64,000 nucleotides of DNA from contig NZ_JAPEMI010000002.1 of assembly GCF_026342835.1 (NCBI RefSeq), positions 1 through 64,000 of the forward strand, in the 5' to 3' direction. Source of the DNA: Streptomyces sp. NBC_00154 (GTDB lineage: Bacteria; Actinomycetota; Actinomycetes; Streptomycetales; Streptomycetaceae). A program made the position numbers and the translations under genes. The notes below the pieces were generated by a model. That model saw only the letters and a program-made list of their open reading frames with translations, ran no database searches and was not told where the DNA came from. Shown piece by piece: positions 25,832 to 33,757 of the stretch (its first letter is position 1; each line of letters starts with the position of its first letter).

Positions 25832-27063
25832 CCCGGCGCGAGCGGACCGTCGATGTCCTGGTCGTCGGGGCGGGACCGGCCGGTCTCGGCGCCGGGGCCG
25901 AGCTCGCCGCGTCCGGCGCGGGCCACGTCGAGATCCTGGAACGTGAACAGACCGCGGGCGGCATCCCGCGCCACTGCTTCCACGGCGGATTCGGTGCCGG
26001 CCGCATCGGGGGAGGGGCCATCGGGCCCGTGTACGCACGACAGTGCGTGGCCGCGGCCGTCCGGGCCGGAGCCACCCTCCGTACCTCCGTCACCGTCACC
26101 GGCTGGGCCGGACCCCGCACGCTCGACACCACCGAACCCACCGGACTCGAACGCATCACCGCGCGCGCCGTCGTCCTCGCCACCGGCGCGCGCGAACGCC
26201 CGCGCAGCGCCCGGCTCGTCCCCGGCACCCGCCCGCCCGGCGTCTACACCACCGGTGAACTCCAACAGTCGGTCCACCTCTTCCGACAGCGGATCGGTAC
26301 GCGAGCGGTCGTCATCGGCAACGAACCCGTCAGCCACGCCGCAGCGGACACACTGAGGGTGGCCGGCCTCGACGTGGTCGCCCTGGTCACCGACCAGCCG
26401 CCGTCCCCGCTGCCCGCCGCCCCGGTACGCGCACGGCACCGCACACCGCTCCTCACACACGCCACCGTCACCGGACTCAGCGGCCGGGAGCGGCTCACCG
26501 GCGTCTCACTGCGCCACCGTGACGGCCGGACCACGACCCTGCCCTGCGACACCGTGGTCTTCACCGGCGACTGGATCCCCGATCACGAGCTGGCCCGGCG
26601 CGGCGGGGCGACCCTGGACCCCGGCACCCGTGGTCCCGCATACGACGCCTCGTACCGCACCCGGGCGACCGGTGTCTTCGCCGTCGGTAATCTGCTGCAC
26701 GCGGTGGAGAGCGCAGGGACCGCGGCCGCCGAGGGCCGGGCCGTGGCCGCTCCCGTACTGCGTCACCTGGCAGCGGAGCCCTGGCCGACCAGCCGTCCGG
26801 CGCTCGCCGTCGACGCCCCGCTGGAGTGGATCGCGCCGAACCTCGTCGCCCTGGACGGCAGCCGCCCGCTGCACGACCGCTTCACTCTGCGCACCGGCCG
26901 GCGGCTGCTCCGCCCGTTCCTCGTCGTCGGCCAGGACGGACACGTACTCCACCGGGAGCGGCTGCTGCTGCCCGCCGTGCCGAACCGGTCGTTCCGGCTG
27001 CGGGGTGACTGGCTCGACCGGGTGGACCCGCACGGCGGAACCGTGCGGATCACGGTGCACTGA
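25828..27063 (+). CDS. NAD(P)/FAD-dependent oxidoreductase partner of the GlpA-like protein
   Basis: A 411-aa flavoprotein. VLVVGAGPAGLGAGAELAAS near residue 10 binds FAD, VVLATGARERPRSARLV near residue 112 and a second Rossmann segment near 150 (TRAVVIGNEPVSHAAADTLR) follow the class of HcnB/SoxA-like oxidoreductases. The second nucleotide loop lacks the usual glycines, so NAD(P) binding may be weak. In several bacteria this protein is encoded with GlpK and a GlpA-BFD protein and may pass electrons from glycerol-3-phosphate oxidation. Start overlaps the preceding stop. Confidence 0.75.
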   Translation: MTRRERTVDVLVVGAGPAGLGAGAELAASGAGHVEILEREQTAGGIPRHCFHGGFGAGRIGGGAIGPVYARQCVAAAVRAGATLRTSVTVTGWAGPRTLDTTEPTGLERITARAVVLATGARERPRSARLVPGTRPPGVYTTGELQQSVHLFRQRIGTRAVVIGNEPVSHAAADTLRVAGLDVVALVTDQPPSPLPAAPVRARHRTPLLTHATVTGLSGRERLTGVSLRHRDGRTTTLPCDTVVFTGDWIPDHELARRGGATLDPGTRGPAYDASYRTRATGVFAVGNLLHAVESAGTAAAEGRAVAAPVLRHLAAEPWPTSRPALAVDAPLEWIAPNLVALDGSRPLHDRFTLRTGRRLLRPFLVVGQDGHVLHRERLLLPAVPNRSFRLRGDWLDRVDPHGGTVRITVH

Positions 27064-27065
27064 GC

Positions 27066-27120
27066 CCCAGGGCCTCTCGTTTGTCCCTGATCCAGCCTGA
27101 TCCGAACGAAAGACCCTGGG
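27066..27120. terminator. Imperfect terminator after the glycerol genes
   Basis: CCCAGGGCCTCTCGTT (27066-27081) pairs at 14 of 16 positions with 27105-27120. It starts directly past the stop codon and lies between two convergent genes. Confidence 0.6.
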
Positions 27121-27127
27121 CGCGGCG

Positions 27128-27538
27128 TCAGGGGATCAGCAGCCAGTCCGAACCGATCGCCGCCACCAGGCCGACGGCCAGCAGCCAACTGCCCAGCCGG
27201 GTCCGGCCGTTGCGGCTGAGCTCGATCACGACCCCGCACAGGATCAGCGCAAGCCCGTACACCCCGACCACCAGAACGGACGACCGGCTCGCGATCCGCA
27301 GCCCGAGCACGACCGCCATCGCCACCATGCCGACCGACGAGAGGGCGATCCGCAGCCGTCTCGCCTGACGTGGTGTCAGTCTGCGGCCCTCGGCCTCGCC
27401 CTCTGTCTCGGCCTCAACCTCTGTCTCGGCCTCGACCTCGGCCTCAACCTCTGTCTCGGCCTCGACCTCGGCCGCTGTACCGGCGTCGGGGGCGGGTATC
27501 GGGGTGTCCACGGACTGGTCCTGGTCAGAAGTGCTCAT
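27128..27538 (-). CDS. Small membrane protein with acidic EA-repeat N-terminus
   Basis: A 136-aa protein. Residues about 24-50 are a run of Glu-Val/Glu-Ala/Thr units encoded by near-identical 18-24 bp DNA repeats. Residues about 60-136 hold three hydrophobic segments. I do not recognise its function. The membrane part looks like a small conserved Streptomyces family. The acidic part may vary in length by slippage. Confidence 0.6.
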   Translation of the reverse strand: MSTSDQDQSVDTPIPAPDAGTAAEVEAETEVEAEVEAETEVEAETEGEAEGRRLTPRQARRLRIALSSVGMVAMAVVLGLRIASRSSVLVVGVYGLALILCGVVIELSRNGRTRLGSWLLAVGLVAAIGSDWLLIP

Positions 27539-27636
27539 GACGCGGGATGGTAATAGCTTCGCGGCGTCGTGTTCGCCCGTCCGGGCGAGGGGAGCCCGAA
27601 AACGATCGCAGCCGGCCGGCTCGCCGCCTCACCGGT

Positions 27637-28167
27637 CTACCGGCGCTCCGGCCGCAGACACGGCGCCTCCTCGGCCGCATCCACCGGCTGCGCGTCCGCC
27701 GCCTCCACCCGTCCGGCCAGCTCCTGCGCCCAGTCGATCAGTCCATGGACCCCGATCCCGTAGGGAACCGCGTCCCCGAACTCCCCGGGTTCCACGAACC
27801 CGCCGGACTGCGCGCACTCCGCGAGCGCCGCCGCACCCCGTCGCAACAGCCGCGCCCCGCCCGTCGTATTGCCGCGGGCCGAATGCGTCAGCCCCACCGC
27901 CAGTTGTGCCAGCCCGCGCCACAACTCCCCCTCCTCCTCAGGACCCGACTTCCACGCATCCTCGAACACCTCGTGCGCATGGAACGGCATCCCCGCGTCC
28001 AGCAGGCGCTGCGCCTCCCGCAGCGTCTCGTCGGGGGACCGGATCACCCCCTCCGGCTGCCGCTCCACCCCGGGCGTCCCGTACGGCAGCGGGCGCCCCA
28101 GCCCGTCCCGGGGGCGCGCGTTGCGCGCCCGGCCCTCGGCGTCGCGGTCCCTGTGCGTCTCGTCCAC
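27637..28167 (-). CDS. DUF309 domain-containing protein
   Basis: A 176-aa protein with a GTG start. The central part from about residue 45 contains LLDAGMPFHAHEVFEDAWKS and LWRGLAQLAVGLTHSARGN, the core of the DUF309 family. The conserved His/Glu pattern suggests metal binding, but no activity is established for the family as far as I know. It is divergent from the AAA ATPase gene, with a 108-nt promoter gap. Confidence 0.8.
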   Translation of the reverse strand: MDETHRDRDAEGRARNARPRDGLGRPLPYGTPGVERQPEGVIRSPDETLREAQRLLDAGMPFHAHEVFEDAWKSGPEEEGELWRGLAQLAVGLTHSARGNTTGGARLLRRGAAALAECAQSGGFVEPGEFGDAVPYGIGVHGLIDWAQELAGRVEAADAQPVDAAEEAPCLRPERR

Positions 28168-28275
28168 CCTTCGATTGTGCCCCGCACCTGCGACGAACTG
28201 TCCGAACCACTGTCGGTGGCCCCCCGCGCACGACTAGTGTCGAGAGTCATCCGTACCACTATGGGGAGGGTAGGC

Positions 28276-30909
28276 ATGAAGCCGTCCCGGCCGCTGTACG
28301 AGCGCGATCCGGAACTCGCTGCCGCCGCACAAGCCGTGGATGCCCTGTGCGGCGCCCAGGCCGTCGGCGGGCTGTTGATCTTCAGTGGCGAGGCAGGCAT
28401 CGGCAAGACCGCACTGCTCGCCGAGATCGAGGCCCTGGCGGCGGACCGCTGCACCGTCTGGTCCGCGCGCGGCGGCGAGACGGTCACGTCCGTACCGTTC
28501 CACGTCGTACGCCAACTCCTGCAGCCCGGCCTCGACCAGTTCCCGCCCGACGAGGTGAAGAGTCTCTTCGGGGCCTGGTACGAGATCGCCGCGCCCGCCC
28601 TCGGGCTCGCCGAACCCACCGGCCCGCAGCCCGATCCGCAGGGTGTGCGGGACGGGATCGACTGGGTCGTCGCGCGGCTCGCCTCACGGCTGAGTCACCG
28701 TCCGCTGCTGCTGATCATCGACGACGCGCACTGGGCGGACGGCGAATCCCTCGCCTGGCTGGCCTCGTTCACCGCGCGCCTCGGCGAACTGCCCGTTCTG
28801 GTCGTCCAGGCGCACCGCCCGGACGAGCTGGCGGCGCGGAAGACGGAGGGCGGCAACGGCAGCGGACACCCGGCACAGGTCCGGGTCGCGCTGCGCGCCC
28901 TCACCCCCGACGCCACCGCCGAACTGGTCAGGGCGGCGCTGGGCGACCACGCCGACGATCCGTTCTGCCGCGAGGTGTGGGCCGTCACCGGCGGCAACCC
29001 GTACGAGGCGGTCGAACTCGTCGCCAAGGTGCAGGACCGCGAACTGCCGCCACTGGAGGAGTCGGCCGGACTGCTGCGCGAACTCGGCGCATCGGCCCGC
29101 GGCAGCGGACTCGTCGCCCGGCTCGAACGGCTCGGCACCAACGCCAACCGGTTCGCCTGGGCCGCCGCCGTCCTCGGCACCGACATCTCCCAGGACCTCG
29201 CCGCCACCCTCGCCGGGATGAGTCCCGCCGAGGCCGCCGACTGCACCGCACGGCTGCGCGACGCCCGTATCGTCAGCGGCTTCGACCCGCTCGAATTCGT
29301 CCACCCGCTGATCGCCACCGCCGTCTACCGTTCCATCCCGCCGGCCACCCGCACCGCCATGCACGGCAGGGCCGCCTGGGCGATCGCCCGGGCCGGACTG
29401 GGTGCCGCCGCGGCCTCCCGCCACCTCCTCGAAGTCCACCCGGACGACGACCAGGAACTGGTCGAGCAACTCCGTGAAGCAGCCGGCCAGCACCTCGCCG
29501 TCGGCGCACCCGAGGCCGCGCGCCGCTGCCTGGAGCGAGCCCTGCGGGAACCGCCGCGCCACCAGGTGCGCGCCACGCTGCTGTACGAACTGGGCTGCGC
29601 CACGTTGCTCAGCTCCCCGCCCACCACGGTCCAGCATCTGCGCGCCGCCCTCGATCTGCCCGGACTCGACGACGACGTACGGGTCGACGCCACTTTCCGG
29701 CTGGCCGCGGCCCTCTCCCACAACAACCAGCTGAAGGAAGCCGCGCTCGCCCTCGCCGCGGAGGTCGGACGCACCGCCCCCGGCCCGGGGCAGATGCGCC
29801 TCCAGGCCGCGCACTTCATGTGGGAGGGCATGCAGGCCGCCGAGGACGACGGGCCCGGCCGCTCCCGTCGGCTCGCCCGCAACGCCGACCACCTCACCGG
29901 CAAGGACAACGCCGAACGCGCCCTGCTCACCATCCGCGCGTTCGACGCCATGCTGCGCGGCGAGAACTCCCAACTCGTCGTCGACCTCTGCGAACGCGCC
30001 CTGGTCGACGGGCGCCCCGCCCGCGGTCTGGGCTGGACCGACACCGAATGGGGCTTCGAGTTCCCCACCCTGGTCGGCATCACCTATGCCTTCACCGACC
30101 AGCTCGACCGGGCCGAGGAACTCTTCAGCGAGGCAGTGCGCGCCTTCGAGATCTCCGGCTGGAGCGGCGCCCACCTCGCATTCGCGCACACCCTCCTCGG
30201 CCTGGTCCACCGCCGTCGCGGCCGACTGGCCGAGGCCGAGGGCTTCCTGCGCGAAGGGCTGCGGCTCGCCGACCGTGTCGGCAGCGGTCTGCCCGTCCAC
30301 TGGGACGCGGCCTGCCTCCTCATCGACACACTGCTGGCCCGCGGCCGCGTCTCCGAGGCCCGCACGATAGCTGACAGGTACCACTTCGGGCTGCCCTATC
30401 CCAGCGCCATGGTGCTGCCCGACGCGCCGTGCGTCCGAGGCCGTCTCCTGTTCGCCGAAGGCCGTACGAAGGAGGCCGTCACCGAACTGGAAGCGGCCGG
30501 CCAGGCGCTCGAGCCGCGCGGCAGGTTCAACGGCATCTGGGCCCCCTGGGCCGGCGATCTCGCCCGCGCCCTGGCCGATGACGACCCGGCCCGCGCCGCG
30601 CAACTCGCGACCTCGGCCCGGGTGCACGCGGAGAGGTTCGGCACGGAGACCGCGATCGGTGAGGCGCTGCGCTGCGTCTCGCTGTTCGCCCGTCCCGAGG
30701 ACGCCCAGCACCTGCTCGCCGACGCGGTCCGGCACCTGGAGGCCTCCCCGTCCGCGTACGAACATGCCCTGGCCCGCTTCGACTACGGCGTCGCGATCCG
30801 CTCCCCGAAGGAGCTCGCCCGGGCGCAGAAACTGGCCACCGCGTGCGGCGCCGAATCGCTCGCCACCCGCGCCCACCAGGCACGGGCGTCGATCCGGTCA
30901 ACGGAGTGA
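28276..30909 (+). CDS. Large AAA ATPase with TPR-like C-terminus (LAL-like without HTH)
   Basis: An 877-aa protein. Walker A is FSGEAGIGKTALL near residue 38. Walker B is LLLIIDDAHWAD near residue 150. The rest is a long helical repeat region (TPR-like). This arrangement is that of LuxR-family LAL regulators (MalT-like), but the protein ends in an Ala-rich helix at SIRSTE and no LuxR helix-turn-helix is present. It may therefore act as an ATP-dependent signalling protein needing a partner. The ATG at 28276 has GGGGAGGG before it. It ends 50 bases before the tRNA-Pro gene in which the island is inserted. Confidence 0.8.
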   Translation: MKPSRPLYERDPELAAAAQAVDALCGAQAVGGLLIFSGEAGIGKTALLAEIEALAADRCTVWSARGGETVTSVPFHVVRQLLQPGLDQFPPDEVKSLFGAWYEIAAPALGLAEPTGPQPDPQGVRDGIDWVVARLASRLSHRPLLLIIDDAHWADGESLAWLASFTARLGELPVLVVQAHRPDELAARKTEGGNGSGHPAQVRVALRALTPDATAELVRAALGDHADDPFCREVWAVTGGNPYEAVELVAKVQDRELPPLEESAGLLRELGASARGSGLVARLERLGTNANRFAWAAAVLGTDISQDLAATLAGMSPAEAADCTARLRDARIVSGFDPLEFVHPLIATAVYRSIPPATRTAMHGRAAWAIARAGLGAAAASRHLLEVHPDDDQELVEQLREAAGQHLAVGAPEAARRCLERALREPPRHQVRATLLYELGCATLLSSPPTTVQHLRAALDLPGLDDDVRVDATFRLAAALSHNNQLKEAALALAAEVGRTAPGPGQMRLQAAHFMWEGMQAAEDDGPGRSRRLARNADHLTGKDNAERALLTIRAFDAMLRGENSQLVVDLCERALVDGRPARGLGWTDTEWGFEFPTLVGITYAFTDQLDRAEELFSEAVRAFEISGWSGAHLAFAHTLLGLVHRRRGRLAEAEGFLREGLRLADRVGSGLPVHWDAACLLIDTLLARGRVSEARTIADRYHFGLPYPSAMVLPDAPCVRGRLLFAEGRTKEAVTELEAAGQALEPRGRFNGIWAPWAGDLARALADDDPARAAQLATSARVHAERFGTETAIGEALRCVSLFARPEDAQHLLADAVRHLEASPSAYEHALARFDYGVAIRSPKELARAQKLATACGAESLATRAHQARASIRSTE

Positions 30910-30959
30910 GGTAATGTTTGTCCTGCGCGGCCGCCTGGGAACACCAGGGGGAGTCGTAG

Positions 30960-31034
<75 letters not shown>

Positions 31035-31053
31035 TCGTGAGAGTCGCAGGTCA

Positions 31054-31085
31054 GGGTCGGTTTCGGAGAGATCCGAAACCGACCC
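31054..31085. terminator. Terminator after tRNA-Pro and integrase relic
   Basis: Perfect 14-bp arms (31054-31067 and 31072-31085) with a 4-nt GAGA loop lie between the tRNA (plus) and the integrase relic (minus). Confidence 0.75.
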
Positions 31086-31132
31086 TTGATCATTCTTGGG
31101 GACTAGTTGGGGACCAGTGTCCCTGACTGAGG

Positions 31133-31566
31133 TCAGCGGGTGATCACGATCGGGCTCGGCAGGGAGCGTAGCGCGCTGAGGTGCGCGGAGAGTGCTGTGC
31201 CAGCGGCCGTGATCTTGTGTACGTCCGGGTGCAGGTAGCGCTGGGTGGTCATCAGCGATCCGTGGCCGGCGATCCTACGAAGGACGTGAACCTGGACCCC
31301 CGCGTCGGCGAACCAGGTCAGTCCCGTGTGCCGGAGATCGTGGCGGCGCAGGTGTTCGTAGCCGAGCTTGGTGACCACGTCGTCCCAGTGGGTCGCGTCG
31401 CGCAGGACCGCAGTGGAGATGCGACCGCCGCGCGGGCCCGTGAAAAGGCGAGCGGCGGGATTGGGGCCAGCGGACAGAATGCGCTGAGCGACCAGGGGGC
31501 GGATTTCCTCGATGATGGGAACCTTGCGGGCCCGCTTGCCCTTGGTGCCCTTGTCAGTCAAGCCAC
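31133..31566 (-). pseudogene. Truncated tyrosine-recombinase integrase (C-terminal part)
   Basis: About 144 C-terminal residues of a phage-type integrase remain. The box II motif HDLRHTGLTW, the later RRIAGHGSL and the catalytic TTQRYLHPD tyrosine are present. The core-binding domain and the first catalytic arginine are missing. Homology begins at about TDKGTKGKRARKVPI and stops abruptly near 31566, where an unrelated fragment on the other strand begins. The open frame continues to 32386 but that part is not integrase. It probably inserted the island into the adjacent tRNA gene before the truncation. Confidence 0.85.
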
Positions 31567-31569
31567 CGG

Positions 31570-31899
31570 GTGCAGGAGTGGTCTGGCGCCGCACGGTCCA
31601 GATCCTTCGCCCTCCTGACCCACGTTCTGCGCCAGCCCTCGGACTACGACCAGGCCCTTGCCCTGCCCCTCCCCCTCCACTTGGCCGGCCTGGCGCAGGA
31701 GTACGTATTGCCGACACCGAAGGGCGACGAGACGGAGGAGGCGGATAGGGCAGCGGCGGAGGCCGTGGGTCGACCGGCTGGTTCGGAGGATCCGGACGAC
31801 GGGCAGGACGCATCGCCGGTGGAACAGCCGGTGCCGAACCTGGAGTCGGAGGCAGCGGACGCCGACACTGACGGGCAGCTGCAACTGTTCGACGTGTGA
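31570..31899 (+). pseudogene. C-terminal fragment of an unrecognised mobile-element gene
   Basis: About 109 codons ending in QLQLFDV. The block THVLRQPSDYDQALALPLPL followed by GLAQEYVLPT recurs in the next gene, so the two are paralogous. The fragment begins exactly where the integrase homology breaks off and has no proper start. I do not recognise the family. The acidic tail suggests a small cytoplasmic protein of an integrative element. Confidence 0.5.
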
Positions 31900-32032
31900 C
31901 GCCTGGACGAGATGCTGGCCCCACGCCCAAGCCGGTGCAGTTCCGGGATTCCGCCGTCCAGGCGGACAGGCTTGCTCCGCGCCTGATCACCCAGAGTAGG
32001 CGCAAGGGCGAACCCGCCGTCGCCCGGCCTGG

Positions 32033-32346
32033 ATGCCGGGCCTCGCCGAGTTCGTGGTCCTCGGCTGCCACACCGACGACGGTTACGACCCCGAGGCCCT
32101 CGCCATGGTCGCCCATCTGCTGCGCCAGCCCCCGGACTACCCGCAGGCACTCGCCCGCCCTCTGCCGCTGGATTTGGCTGCCTCGCCCAGGAATACGCCC
32201 TGCCCACCCGTGTCGAGGAGACGGCGCAGGAGGCGGACGAATCAGGTGCCGCTGGGGACCCAATGGACGACGCGGACCCCGCATTGCAGGCGGCCGCCGG
32301 ACTCGACGCGGCACCGCGTCCTGAACGACGCCCGGCGCGGCGCTGA
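32033..32346 (+). pseudogene. Frameshifted second copy of the same unrecognised gene
   Basis: It starts MPGLAEFVVLGCHTDDGYD and continues AHLLRQPPDYPQALARPLPL, parallel to the preceding fragment. After LDLA the frame is lost: one G appears to be missing near 32188. In the +1 frame the homology goes on as LAQEYALPTRVEETAQEADE to a TGA at 32344-32346. The stop overlaps the next ATG. This supports decay of the island's left end. Confidence 0.55.
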
Positions 32347-33089
32347 TGCTGCGGGGCATCGGCGTGCTCGAACTGCTCCTCGCCACCGGACTGCTGCTGC
32401 TCCCTAGGGCAGCAACGCCGGGGTGAGCGACCGCCGTGCTCGGGATGGGTTTTCTCGGCTACCTCGGTTACGCCAAGGCGACCATGCCGGATTCCCTCCT
32501 GCGGTTGCAGCGCCCGGGACGACGACCGGATCACCTGGCACTCCTTCGCCCGGGCGGCCCTGGGGTGCTCGGTGGCCTCGCCGCGCTCGCCCCGTCCGCA
32601 CCGCGGTGGCCGGAACTCGGGCGGCAGCCGCTGGCCTCGGCCGGCTTCCTCGCCGGCTGGGCGGCTGTGGGGGCAGTGCTCGGCAGCGAGCTGGAGCGCC
32701 GGTTGCTGATGCCGCTGTGCAGGCTCAGGCTGCGGGTCTTCGGCCACCCGCTCGTCGGACGCGGGGACCAGGTACCGGTCGTCGCCTCGGTCGAGCTGCT
32801 GGAGGACTCACTGGCCTGGGAGGCGGCATCGCCCATCGTCCGGTCGGCGCTGGTCGACCACTGGGACGAAGGCGGGTGGCGCATCCTGCGGTACACGGGC
32901 GTGTACGGCTCGGGCGTGCGGGCGCGGCCGGTGTCGGTGCTCTTCGCCATGGACACGGGCGCCAGCCAGGACACCACCGTCCATCCGGCCGTGGGCGTCA
33001 CCGTCATCGACGACGACACCGACGAGGTGGTGGCGGTCGATCTGCTCACCGGTCGGCCGGCACGGCCGGCACTGCCGCTGGTGACCTGA
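32346..33089 (+). pseudogene. Broken MauE/DoxX-like membrane protein gene
   Basis: Three frames together look like one gene. MLRGIGVLELLLATGLLLLP (32346 on) is a membrane helix, ended by a TGA at 32424. A second frame from GTG 32436 gives LGMGFLGYLGYAKATMPDS. A third gives CGCSARDDDRITWHSFARAALG, reminiscent of the MauE Cys-Gly-Cys region. The longest open frame (32436-33089, 217 aa) has the C-terminal part, with a helix near residue 70 and a hydrophilic tail. The MauE assignment is from memory of the pattern and is weak; the 217-aa frame could also be translated alone. Confidence 0.4.
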
Positions 33090-33757
33090 GCCGAAGTGGG
33101 GCGGGGCGCGCGGGGTGGGGAACCGTGCGTTCCCGCCGCGGTCCGGTGTGCGACTGTTGCCCAGGGTTCGCACGCGCACAGGATCATTCTCGCGGCGACT
33201 CACGGTGGCCGGAATCCGGTCGGCGATCATCCAGCGGGGCCTCCACCGTCACGGCCGATCGATGCGGCTCCACGACGATGCCCCGTTCACAGTCTGACCA
33301 GCGTGGACGAGGTTTCTGACGCAAAGAGGATCATGCCCGGAATCGTGTTTGCGGGCGGGTCGGGCGCAAGCTGCCGAGGACACTGTCCGACATGGGGCGA
33401 ACTCGACCGAATAAATTATGCTTCGTCAACTGGGACCTGCTGAACACGCGAAGGGTTCGGCTGTGTTTCGCCCGAGGGTTGTGCGTTGTTCGCCGAACCA
33501 AGGCCTGGCCAGTTGTGGCCCGAGGAGTCCCAGAATGCTCCACTGGCGGAGCGTGATAATTCCGCAGGGGCAGTGACATATCGGTCCTGAGGCTCCGTCG
33601 GCCGGTGGTGAGCCGTAAGTGATCGAATTGCACCTCGCTCGTTGAAGTCGGTGCGGAGTATTGACGTCGTCGTTACAGGGGCGACACAATCCTCCCCGGT
33701 GGACGCGGGTAGCGATGCCCCACCGTCGATAGGCGTTCGATCCTGTGAAGGGGCGAT
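33090..33757. other. Leader region of the RiPP cluster
   Basis: About 670 bases with lower GC than the surroundings, including an AT-rich patch near 33410. No gene of its own was supported. It holds the promoter of the RiPP operon (33661-33690). No cluster regulator gene is present here. Confidence 0.5.
33661..33690 (+). promoter_or_regulatory. Probable sigma-70-type promoter of the RiPP operon
   Basis: TTGACG (33661-33666), an 18-nt spacer and CACAAT (33685-33690) lie 67 nt before the first RiPP gene. The hexamers fit the vegetative consensus reasonably well. Confidence 0.55.

Noticed and set aside
31567..32386. N-terminal 270 residues of the minus-strand frame that ends in the integrase
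   Set aside because: They are Pro/Arg-rich read-through of DNA encoding plus-strand fragments and carry no integrase features.
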